The notes under the pieces are model-generated. The model was not told where the DNA came from. It ran no database searches and saw only the letters and a program-made list of their open reading frames with translations. A stretch of 9,665 nt of DNA from Actinobacteria bacterium UBA3086 (lineage in GTDB: Bacteria; Actinomycetota; Coriobacteriia; Anaerosomatales; UBA3086): contig DFBG01000138.1 of the NCBI GenBank assembly GCA_002367305.1, positions 1,809-11,473 of the forward strand, given 5' to 3'. Positions 1 through 5,921 of the stretch are shown here, in pieces. Position 1 is the stretch's first letter. Each line of letters opens with the position of its first letter. The translations under genes and the position numbers were made by a program.

Positions 1-1200
1 AATGAGGACGCAGCACGTCTCGAGGGCTTTGCCGCTCTTCATCCGGCTCAGCCCGATGACACGGTGCAGGGCGCACTGGAGCTCATGGTCACGCTCGCGG
101 ATGCATTGGGTGAGATATCGGGTCTTCCCGCAGTCACCCTGCAGCCCGCAGCGGGAGCTCACGGCGAGTACACGGGCCTCATGTGTTTTCGCGCCTATCA
201 CACAGCTCAGGGAGACCCTCGTTCGCGGGTTCTCATCCCCGATGCTGCGCACGGTACCAACCCGGCCACGGTGGCAATGTGCGGCTACGAGGTGACCACC
301 ATTCCCAGCGACGACAAGGGACGGGTCGATATCGCTGCCCTGCGCGAGGCGCTCGACACCGACGTGGCTGCGCTCATGCTCACCAACCCCAACACGCTCG
401 GTCTCTTTGATGATCAGATTCTTGAGATCACCGCAGCTGTCCATGAGGTGGGTGCGCTGGCGTACTGCGACGGCGCGAATCTGAACGCCATCATGGGCGT
501 TACGCGTCCCGGAGACATGGGATTCGATGCGCTGCACATCAACCTGCACAAGACATTCTCCACTCCTCACGGAGGCGGAGGTCCCGGCGCTGGCCCTGTG
601 TGCGTCACCTCCGCACTGGGCGAGTTCCTGCCCGGTCCCATTCCGGTCAAGCTGGAGGATGGCTCATATGCGTGCAAGACGCCGGCACAGAGCATAGGGC
701 GCGTCAGGTCCTTCTACGGCAACTTCGGCGTGCTGGTTCGCGCATATGCCTACATCCGCGCGCTCGGCGGTTCGGGGATCAAGGAGTCGGCCGAGCAGGC
801 GGTGCTTTCGGCGAACTACCTCAAGGAACGCCTCAAGGATGCCTTCGATCTGCCCTTCGAAAGAATCTGCATGCATGAGTTCGTCCTCTCGGGACGTCGC
901 CAGAAGAAGGAGCATGGCGTACGCACGCTCGATATGGCGAAACGACTGCTGGACTATGGCTTTCACCCGCCAACCGTCTACTTCCCGCTGATCGTCGAGG
1001 AGTCTCTCATGATCGAGCCGACGGAGACTGAGCCCCTGAAGGATCTCGATCGTTTTGCCGATGCGATGATCGCCATCGCCGAGGAGGCAGCGGTCGATCC
1101 CGAAATGGTGAAGGGTGCACCGTACAGCACGCCGGTGCGTCGAGTCGATGAGGCTCGCGCGGTCAAGCAGCCGGATCTCAGATGGAGTCACGGAGAGTAG
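1..1200 (+). CDS. gcvPB: Glycine dehydrogenase (decarboxylating) subunit 2, 5' partial
   Basis: This is the C-terminal-half subunit of the two-subunit P protein of the glycine cleavage system. It uses pyridoxal phosphate to decarboxylate glycine and passes the aminomethyl group to the lipoyl arm of GcvH, in the cytoplasm. The reading frame is open from base 1, so the N-terminus lies outside the window; 399 residues are visible, and full-length family members are usually about 480-490. Seen directly: TLQPAAGAHGE at residues 46-56 of the visible part, and the PLP-lysine motif HKTFSTPHGGGG with Lys at residue 184 (codon 550-552), followed by a typical C-terminus with LIVEESLMIEPTE. It ends in TAG at 1198-1200, just before a lipoate-ligase-family gene, which fits because GcvH needs lipoylation. 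No frameshift or missing key residue was seen. Identification is firm. Confidence 0.96.
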   Translation, partial: NEDAARLEGFAALHPAQPDDTVQGALELMVTLADALGEISGLPAVTLQPAAGAHGEYTGLMCFRAYHTAQGDPRSRVLIPDAAHGTNPATVAMCGYEVTTIPSDDKGRVDIAALREALDTDVAALMLTNPNTLGLFDDQILEITAAVHEVGALAYCDGANLNAIMGVTRPGDMGFDALHINLHKTFSTPHGGGGPGAGPVCVTSALGEFLPGPIPVKLEDGSYACKTPAQSIGRVRSFYGNFGVLVRAYAYIRALGGSGIKESAEQAVLSANYLKERLKDAFDLPFERICMHEFVLSGRRQKKEHGVRTLDMAKRLLDYGFHPPTVYFPLIVEESLMIEPTETEPLKDLDRFADAMIAIAEEAAVDPEMVKGAPYSTPVRRVDEARAVKQPDLRWSHGE

Positions 1201-1208
1201 TAGGCAGT

Positions 1209-1985
1209 ATGTCGCATGAGTGGCGATTGATCCTGGACGGCTCGGAGGACGGCCTGTGGAATATGGCCGTTGACCGGGCCGTTCAGCTTTCTTGTGAGCA
1301 GGGGACCGTTCCGCCAACCGTGCGGCTGTACACGTGGGCACGCCCGACGGTCACTCTGGGGCGCTTCCAGGACGCGGCCGACGTCGATGCTTCCGTCATC
1401 GAGCGTGAGGGAATGGACGTCGTTCGCCGGTTCACCGGTGGCCGCGGCGTGCTCCACGACGACGAGCTCACATACTCGGTCGTGGCGTCGACTACCGACG
1501 GCGTACCTCGCGGGGTCTCCGCCAGCTACCGACATCTGTGTGTCGCATTGGTTGAGGCATACCGTGCGCTTGGGGTGGAGGCTGAACTGACCGCACGGCC
1601 TCGAGGCGAACGTGGTTCATCGGCGTGCTATCTGCATGCGACTCAGGCGGACCTCTCCATAGGCGCGGCTAAACTCTCAGGATCCGCGCAGGTCTGGAGC
1701 GGGAACACGGTCATGCAGCATGGATCTTTCGTGATCACTCGGGACATCGATTCAGAGTCTGACGTGTTTCGACTCCAGGAGAACGGGAAATCGGCATTCG
1801 CGCGCGGAACAGCCACCCTCATGGACCGCTTGGCGACGAGACCCTCCGATTCCGAACTCAGGTCGGCGGTGATCGAGGGGTTCGAGAGTGGACTGGGTAT
1901 CCAACTCTGTGAAGGTTCTCTCACTGCAGCGGAGAGAGAGTTGGCGGAAACCCTCATTCCCGACGTGAGGGTCAGTCTTGTCTGA
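1209..1985 (+). CDS. Lipoate-protein ligase A / LipM-type octanoyltransferase family protein
   Basis: This protein belongs to the biotin/lipoate A/B ligase fold, whose members transfer lipoate or octanoate to a lysine of carrier proteins such as GcvH or E2 subunits. It has 258 residues. Seen: WRLILDGSEDGLWNMAVD at the N-terminus, RRFTGGRGVLHDDELTYS (the family RRxTGGRAVLH motif with Ala changed to Gly), and KLSGSAQ with the conserved Lys at residue 155, followed by MQHGSFVI. Cys140, in SSACY 15 residues before the Lys, matches the layout I recall for LipM-type octanoyltransferases, so it may be an acyltransferase rather than an ATP-dependent ligase; I cannot decide which. I chose ATG 1209 over the in-frame ATG at 1182 because family proteins begin near the WRL motif, GGAG lies at 1192-1195, and the longer form would overlap gcvPB. 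The close position after gcvPB suggests that GcvH is the target. Confidence 0.88.
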   Translation: MSHEWRLILDGSEDGLWNMAVDRAVQLSCEQGTVPPTVRLYTWARPTVTLGRFQDAADVDASVIEREGMDVVRRFTGGRGVLHDDELTYSVVASTTDGVPRGVSASYRHLCVALVEAYRALGVEAELTARPRGERGSSACYLHATQADLSIGAAKLSGSAQVWSGNTVMQHGSFVITRDIDSESDVFRLQENGKSAFARGTATLMDRLATRPSDSELRSAVIEGFESGLGIQLCEGSLTAAERELAETLIPDVRVSLV

Positions 1986-1991
1986 TACAAT
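1983..1991 (+). promoter_or_regulatory. Extended -10 promoter candidate for the RsiG-like gene
   Basis: TGATACAAT (TG at 1983-1984, hexamer TACAAT at 1986-1991) matches an extended -10 element and lies about 45 bases before the next start codon. No convincing -35 was seen about 17 bases upstream. It overlaps the stop codon of the preceding gene, so the small genes downstream could be transcribed separately from gcvPB. The evidence is sequence match only. Confidence 0.4.
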
Positions 1992-2036
1992 CTGAGTGTG
2001 TTCGACTTGCAGTCGGACTGGTGACTTGGAGGGGAA

Positions 2037-2348
2037 ATGAGCGATAAGAATGAGCGTGTGGAGCAGGCCTTACTCGACTTGGGTAGCAAGAGTAACGAGG
2101 AGCTCAGAGAGCTGCTCGATGAGCTCTACGACGAGGAACAGAAGGTCTCATATCGTCGCAGAGTACTTCACGGCAAGATCGACATCCTGCGAGCAGAACT
2201 CGTTCGTCGGCTCAAGACACAGCGTGAGTCGGGCGGGGATGTGATATCGGGCGGAGATGTTGAGCGCCTGATCGATATTCTGGCCAACGATCTGCGCGGT
2301 GTGTCCCGCTATGACGTATCCGCGTCCGATCAAGATACCGAAGAGTAG
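2037..2348 (+). CDS. RsiG-like (c-di-GMP-binding anti-sigma type) small coiled-coil protein
   Basis: A cytoplasmic, highly charged helical protein of 103 residues. The helix at about residues 20-63 carries E34-x3-S38-x2-R41-x3-H45-x3-D49. The motif known for RsiG is E(x)3S(x)2R(x)3Q(x)3D, which binds cyclic di-GMP; RsiG holds the sporulation sigma factor WhiG inactive in Streptomyces, and Rubrobacter has a homodimeric form with one motif per chain. Here all positions match except Gln, which is His. The surrounding EEQKVSYRRRVLHGKIDI and the C-terminal GGDVERLIDILAND also resemble actinobacterial proteins annotated as aerial mycelium formation protein. With only one motif it would have to act as a dimer, as in Rubrobacter (inference). 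The ATG follows GGAGGGG (2028-2034) closely. No sigma factor gene is in the window, so its partner is unknown. The family assignment is from memory of the motif. Confidence 0.65.
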   Translation: MSDKNERVEQALLDLGSKSNEELRELLDELYDEEQKVSYRRRVLHGKIDILRAELVRRLKTQRESGGDVISGGDVERLIDILANDLRGVSRYDVSASDQDTEE

Positions 2349-2350
2349 TC

Positions 2351-2366
2351 AGCAGCTCGCGCTGCT
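2351..2366 (+). other. Small intergenic hairpin after the RsiG-like gene
   Basis: AGCAGC (2351-2356), loop TCGC, and GCTGCT (2361-2366) form a perfect 6-bp stem with a 4-base loop between the stop of the RsiG-like gene and the SD of the next gene. No T-tract follows, so it is not a standard terminator. It could affect mRNA processing or expression of the next gene, or have no function. Confidence 0.35.
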
Positions 2367-2384
2367 ACCCGCAAAGGAGGATTC

Positions 2385-2642
2385 GTGTCCATAACAGATA
2401 AACTTCGTGACTTCATGGAGGATCTCGCCACTGACGCCGTCGAGGAGCGTGTGCTCGAGTACGTCATTCGTGAGGTGCACAACGGGCGTAAGCTCACTGA
2501 GGCCCTCAGCGATCCGTATGTGAAGAACCGTCTGAGCGAGGACAAGCTCGCTCATGTGCTGGAGAACCCGGAGATCGCAATGGCTCTTGAGGAGCAGATT
2601 GCCTCTTCTTTTGAAAAGCGTGATTTCGGCTTCAAGAACTAG
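2385..2642 (+). CDS. Small helical protein of unknown function (85 aa)
   Basis: I do not recognise a named family. The protein is cytoplasmic (no signal peptide or membrane segment), acidic and predicted mostly helical. The most distinctive stretch is REVHNGRKLTEALSDPYV followed by KNRLSEDKLAHVLENPEI, about residues 29-64; its DPYVKNR and LENPEI sections look like a compact helical domain rather than low-complexity sequence. The start is GTG at 2385, supported by AAAGGAGG at 2373-2380 with a 4-base spacer. It lies 36 bases after the RsiG-like gene and 39 bases before the FHA gene, on the same strand, so co-transcription with one or both is likely. Real coding is supported by the strong SD, the protein-like composition and the tight spacing. 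A role with its regulatory neighbours would be a guess. Confidence 0.8.
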   Translation: MSITDKLRDFMEDLATDAVEERVLEYVIREVHNGRKLTEALSDPYVKNRLSEDKLAHVLENPEIAMALEEQIASSFEKRDFGFKN

Positions 2643-2681
2643 AAGCACCACCCAGACGTACGTCGCCACCAGGAGGTTGCG

Positions 2682-3131
2682 ATGAAGGAGTGTCCAGCAT
2701 GTGGAGCTGCGGTCGGGCCTGAGGATCTTTCGTGCCCCACCTGCGGCACGCGTATCGAGGGTGCGACGCTCAAGTTCGCGCCCGTTTCCGTCCCCGAGGT
2801 TCAGTCGGGGACGCCGGTGGCCTCGTCCCAGGACGGGCCGGTACTTGTGGTTCGCAAGGGCCCTGAAGTTGGCGAGAGGTTCTATCTTGAGGCGCCCGAG
2901 TACTCGCTCGGCCGTGATCCTCACTGCGACATCTTCCTCAACGATGTCACCGTGTCTCGCAAGCATGCGTCTGTTCGTGTCGACGGAGGCATGGCGACCG
3001 TGCGAGATACAGGATCCCTCAATGGTACGTACGTCAACGGAGTTCGCGTCGATTCCGCACCTCTGGACAACGGGGATACGGTTCAGATCGGCACATTCCA
3101 GATGATCTTCATGTCCGGAGCGTCTCGGTGA
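2682..3131 (+). CDS. Zinc-ribbon and FHA-domain protein (GarA-like position)
   Basis: A 149-residue cytoplasmic protein in two parts. Residues 4-21 hold a CPAC...CPTC zinc ribbon (Cys 4, 7, 18, 21). After a linker, residues 53-147 form a forkhead-associated (FHA) phosphothreonine-binding domain, with GR at 77-78, SRKHA at 92-96, and SLNGTYVNG at 112-120. All the usual phosphopeptide-contacting residues are present. The gene is followed, with a 4-base overlap, by a MerR regulator of the Rv1828/FtsR type, the same order as garA-Rv1828 in mycobacteria, where GarA controls 2-oxoglutarate metabolism. Unlike GarA, there is no N-terminal ETT phospho-switch motif; the zinc ribbon is there instead. 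It may therefore bind a phosphorylated partner of a Ser/Thr kinase encoded elsewhere (inference). ATG 2682 is preceded by AGGAGG (2671-2676) with a 5-base spacer. Confidence 0.93.
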   Translation: MKECPACGAAVGPEDLSCPTCGTRIEGATLKFAPVSVPEVQSGTPVASSQDGPVLVVRKGPEVGERFYLEAPEYSLGRDPHCDIFLNDVTVSRKHASVRVDGGMATVRDTGSLNGTYVNGVRVDSAPLDNGDTVQIGTFQMIFMSGASR

Positions 3132-3835
3132 GCGGCCGCAACTATATGACTATCGGTGAGGTCGTTGAGGGCCTCATGAGCATTCATCCGGACCTCTCTA
3201 TCTCAAAGGTCCGCTTCCTTGAGGAAGAGGGGCTGATCGCTCCTGAGCGCACAGCCGGGGGGTATCGGAAGTTCTCCAAGGATGACGTCACGCGCATCGA
3301 ACTCGTATTGCGTTTGCAGAAGGAACACTTTCTGCCGCTTGCGGTGATCAGAGAGAAACTCAAGGACTACGACAAGGGAAAGATTCCGCCCGAGTTGCGC
3401 GGGAGTATGGGTGCGCGTGCCGAGAAGGTGGCCCTTCCGCTCGACAAGGCGGAGACGGTCTTGGTCACAGACGCACCGACTCAGCTGGGTCTTCCTGTGT
3501 CGTTCGTACAGGAGCTCGAAGAGTTCCACCTGATCGAGCTTGTCGACGGACCGCATGGTCAGGAGATCACTCGAGCCGATGTGAACATTCTCCATGCGGC
3601 ATGGGATCTGCGGAAGTTCGGCGTGGAGCCTCGGCATCTGCGCATGTATGAGACGTTCGCCGAGCGCGAAGCGACGTTCTTTGCCCAGATCCTCACCCCG
3701 GCATTTCGCCATCGCACGCCGGAGACTCGTCAGAAACTCATTGAGGCGCTCTCAGGGCTATCGGAGCTCACCGAGCAACTCAAGGGCGACCTGCTCCGCA
3801 AAGCGCTGGGCGCACACTTCGAGGATCTTGTGTGA
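3128..3835 (+). CDS. ftsR: MerR-family transcriptional regulator (FtsR/Rv1828 type)
   Basis: A 235-residue DNA-binding regulator. The N-terminal winged helix-turn-helix spans about residues 7-75, with YMTIGEVVEGL, KVRFLEEEGLI and GGYRKFSKDDV, the standard MerR signature with Phe in place of the common Tyr. Instead of a short effector domain it has a longer C-terminal half (about 105-235) containing ELEEFHLIEL, a second winged-helix-like region, and a helical end. This architecture and length match Rv1828 of Mycobacterium and FtsR of Corynebacterium, which in Corynebacterium acts on ftsZ expression. The GTG start at 3128 overlaps the FHA stop (GTGA), and an internal ATG at 3146 is an alternative start. 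No effector-binding cysteines of the metal-sensing MerR type were seen. The gene symbol rests on family resemblance and on the neighbouring FHA gene, not on an alignment. Confidence 0.88.
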   Translation: MSGRNYMTIGEVVEGLMSIHPDLSISKVRFLEEEGLIAPERTAGGYRKFSKDDVTRIELVLRLQKEHFLPLAVIREKLKDYDKGKIPPELRGSMGARAEKVALPLDKAETVLVTDAPTQLGLPVSFVQELEEFHLIELVDGPHGQEITRADVNILHAAWDLRKFGVEPRHLRMYETFAEREATFFAQILTPAFRHRTPETRQKLIEALSGLSELTEQLKGDLLRKALGAHFEDLV

Positions 3836-4305
3836 TCCCGATGGCAGTCGCGCCGGACAGCGTGGACAGGAATTGGGTCAGGCAAGAGCCCGGTGAAGAC
3901 GCGTACACCCACGATCTCGACGGTATCGACTTCGCTCATCCGAGCGAGCGCGTAGCTGCCGATATCCTTGAGTACTACCGGTTGCGCTGGGCGTATGAGC
4001 CGACCACATTCCCGATAGAGTGGGATGGTGCCGGCAACGTCATCGCATCGTTCTCTCCCGACTTCTATCTGCCCGATTTCAATCTCTATATCGAGCTCAC
4101 TACGATGAACCAGAAGCTCGTGACCAAAAAGAACCGGAAGGTTCGTCGGCTGAGGGAACTCTACCCGGACGTGAACGTCAAAATCTTCTACCAGAAGGAC
4201 TTTCGTAGATTGCTGTTGCGATTCGGCATGCCCGTACAGGAGCAAGCGCACGGTTCCGGAGGTGGCCTGGTGGCAGGCACCTCTGCCGAGGATGGGGACG
4301 AATGA
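3832..4305 (+). CDS. PD-(D/E)XK nuclease-fold-like protein, function unknown
   Basis: A 157-residue soluble protein. The central part, residues 36-127, has the layout of a restriction-endonuclease-like fold: a first helix with Glu39 (HPSERVAADILEYY), then ASFSPDFYLPDFNLYIELT with Asp77 and Glu88, then a basic helix KKNRKVRRLRELYP and a final strand VNVKIFYQKDF. In active enzymes the second acidic residue is followed by x-Lys; here it is E88-L-T90, with Lys95, Lys99 and Lys100 on the next segment. It could be an inactive fold or one whose Lys has moved, as happens in some members of this superfamily. The start is GTG at 3832, overlapping the regulator stop by 4 bases, and its own stop overlaps hpt by 4 bases, so it is translated as part of the operon. 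No methylase partner is present. The fold call is by eye; biological function is unknown. Confidence 0.8.
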   Translation: MIPMAVAPDSVDRNWVRQEPGEDAYTHDLDGIDFAHPSERVAADILEYYRLRWAYEPTTFPIEWDGAGNVIASFSPDFYLPDFNLYIELTTMNQKLVTKKNRKVRRLRELYPDVNVKIFYQKDFRRLLLRFGMPVQEQAHGSGGGLVAGTSAEDGDE

Positions 4306-4844
4306 GCCGCCCACTTCCCGATGTCTGTGACGGCATTCTCATTGACGCTGATGCGCTCGTATCGCGCGTACAGGAGCTTGGCGAGTCCATCGCGCGTGAT
4401 CACGCCGGAGAAGACCTGAGACTGATCACGATCCTGCGCGGCGGTCTGTTCTTCCTTTCGGATGTGTGCCGCGCCGTGGATATGCCCCTGTCGCTGGACT
4501 TCATGGCCGTTTCTTCGTATGGGCCATCTGCAACGGGCTCTGTTCGCATCACCAAGGATCTGGATGACTCGATCAAAGGTGCTTCGGTCGTCGTCGTGGA
4601 GGACATCATCGACACGGGGCTCACACTTCACTATGTTCTCGAGGTCCTGCGTGAGCGCGAGCCGGCCAGCCTGGAGGTATGCACTTTCATGGACAAGGAC
4701 GTCCGGAGGATCGTTGATCTGCCCATCAAATACCGCGGTTTCGAGGTACCGGATAGGTTCCTCGTCGGCTACGGCCTCGATCTCGACGGGCTGTATCGCA
4801 ATCTTCCGTTCGTGGCGACACTGCGCGATGAGGTGATGTTCTGA
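4302..4844 (+). CDS. hpt: Hypoxanthine phosphoribosyltransferase
   Basis: A 180-residue purine-salvage enzyme that converts hypoxanthine (and usually guanine) with PRPP into IMP or GMP in the cytoplasm. Seen: LRGGLFFLSDVCR (residues 45-57), DFMAVSSYG with the flexible-loop Ser-Tyr pair (66-74), and the PRPP-binding motif VVVVEDIIDTGLTL (96-109), followed by the C-terminal VGYGLDLDGLYRNLP stretch typical of the family. The length is normal. ATG 4302 overlaps the stop of the upstream gene (ATGA), and the stop codon shares one base with the next start (TGATG), so its translation is probably coupled on both sides. In many bacteria hpt lies next to tilS and ftsH; here it lies between an endonuclease-fold gene and a potassium channel gene, with apt close downstream. 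Identification is firm. Confidence 0.97.
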   Translation: MSRPLPDVCDGILIDADALVSRVQELGESIARDHAGEDLRLITILRGGLFFLSDVCRAVDMPLSLDFMAVSSYGPSATGSVRITKDLDDSIKGASVVVVEDIIDTGLTLHYVLEVLREREPASLEVCTFMDKDVRRIVDLPIKYRGFEVPDRFLVGYGLDLDGLYRNLPFVATLRDEVMF

Positions 4845-5833
4845 TGTACAAACGATTGGCCATCGCTATCGGGTCGCTTCTGCTCGTGTTGGTCATGGGT
4901 ACCCTTGGGTATGCGATTGTGGAGGGCTGGACTCTCTTTGATTCGCTCTACATGACCGTCATCACCATCGCCACTGTTGGTTTTCAGGAAGTCCGCGAAC
5001 TCAGTGACCAGGGCAGGATCCTCACCATAGTGCTGATCCTCGCGGGTGTGGGCGCGTTGGGATTCACGTTCGGTACATTCATCGACTTCATAGTCGAAGG
5101 ACATCTCAGGGGTCTCTTGGAGGGGCGTCGTATGCAAAAGACAGTCGAACACCTACGCGAGCATCACATTGTTGCCGGACTGGGACGTGTAGGCTCAGCG
5201 GTCGCTCGTCAACTTGCTCACGAGGGCGTGTCCTTCGTGGTCATCGATCGTTCAGAGGATTGCCTGGCGGAGGCCACCGACTGCGGATGGCCGCGAATCG
5301 TAGGCGACGCCACTGACGAGGATGTTCTCATGGCGGCGGGGATCGATCGTGCGCGAAGTCTTATAACCGCGCTCGACACCGATGCCGACAATGTCTTCGT
5401 CGCACTCACTGCTCGCACGATCAGCCCCGATCTCTTCATCGTGGCTCGCTCCGCTCATGAGTCGAGTGAGGCGAAGTTGCTGCGAGCTGGAGCGGATCGC
5501 GTGATGACTCCCAATCTCATCGGCGGCCGCCGTATGGCGGATATGGTCCTGCATCCTCTGGTTTCCGACTATCTCGATCTTGTTACGCACGGCGATGCAG
5601 TAGAATTCAAGCTGCAGCAGGTCGATATCGTTGAGAACTCCTCGTATGCCGATACGAGCATCAGAGATGCACAGGTGCGCGGACGTACGGGCGCGTACAT
5701 TCTTGCGGTCATGGCCAGTGACGGGAACGTGAACACCAATCCTTCACCTGACACGGTCATGCACGTGGGAGATCGTCTTGTCGTCATGGGTACGACGGCC
5801 CAACTGCAGAGTCTGTCATCCGTGGTTCGGTGA
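4844..5833 (+). CDS. Two-TM potassium channel with C-terminal RCK (TrkA-N/TrkA-C) module
   Basis: A 329-residue membrane protein of the MthK/YugO architecture. TM1 is at about residues 5-25, a pore helix at 31-43, the selectivity filter TVGFQE at 44-49 (canonical TVGYGD), and TM2 at about 57-84. The cytoplasmic RCK-N Rossmann domain starts near residue 107, with GLGRVG at 112-117 and Asp135 after the second strand, the usual nucleotide-ribose ligand. RCK-C covers about 245-329 (SIRDAQVRGRTGAYILAV, GDRLVVMG). In this family four subunits form the pore and the RCK ring gates it through a ligand such as Ca2+, ATP or c-di-AMP; the ligand here cannot be told. Met97 sits right after TM2 and has a strong SD of its own (see the internal start entry). 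ATG 4844 overlaps the hpt stop by one base. Confidence 0.92.
   Translation: MYKRLAIAIGSLLLVLVMGTLGYAIVEGWTLFDSLYMTVITIATVGFQEVRELSDQGRILTIVLILAGVGALGFTFGTFIDFIVEGHLRGLLEGRRMQKTVEHLREHHIVAGLGRVGSAVARQLAHEGVSFVVIDRSEDCLAEATDCGWPRIVGDATDEDVLMAAGIDRARSLITALDTDADNVFVALTARTISPDLFIVARSAHESSEAKLLRAGADRVMTPNLIGGRRMADMVLHPLVSDYLDLVTHGDAVEFKLQQVDIVENSSYADTSIRDAQVRGRTGAYILAVMASDGNVNTNPSPDTVMHVGDRLVVMGTTAQLQSLSSVVR
5119..5134 (+). promoter_or_regulatory. Internal Shine-Dalgarno and ATG for a soluble RCK product
   Basis: GGAGGGG (5119-5125), a 6-base spacer, and an in-frame ATG (5132-5134, Met97) lie exactly at the junction between TM2 and the RCK domain. Starting here would give a 233-residue pore-less protein. 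In MthK the RCK ring includes free RCK subunits made from an internal start at Met107, so the position has a known parallel. The SD also encodes Leu-Glu-Gly, so coincidence is possible. Confidence 0.45.
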
Positions 5834-5884
5834 TTCCATCGGCAACGCAGATTCTACTGGCATCCACGGTCGGTAATGGCTACC

Positions 5885-5904
5885 CTTGTTGAGTCCGAAA
5901 CAAG
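5885..5904 (+). other. Inverted repeat upstream of apt
   Basis: CTTGTT (5885-5890), an 8-base loop, and AACAAG (5899-5904) end just before the apt Shine-Dalgarno. It has no T-tract and lies 3' of the possible -10 hexamer TACCCT (5881-5886). It could be an operator or a leader hairpin that affects apt translation. Evidence is weak: a 6-bp stem only. Confidence 0.25.
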
Positions 5905-5921
5905 TTGAGGAGGCAATGCAC

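Noticed and set aside
1182..1208. Upstream in-frame ATG at 1182 as start of the ligase-family gene
   Set aside because: No SD precedes it, it overlaps gcvPB by 19 bases, and the added residues are not part of the family N-terminus.
664..1341. Minus-strand open frame of 225 codons opposite gcvPB and the ligase gene
   Set aside because: The opposite strand holds unambiguous conserved enzymes; the reverse translation is not protein-like.
2349..2966. Minus-strand open frame of 205 codons across the 85-aa gene and the FHA gene
   Set aside because: It covers two genes and an intergenic gap with good SDs on the other strand. The translation shows no domain, and no SD-like support for it was found.
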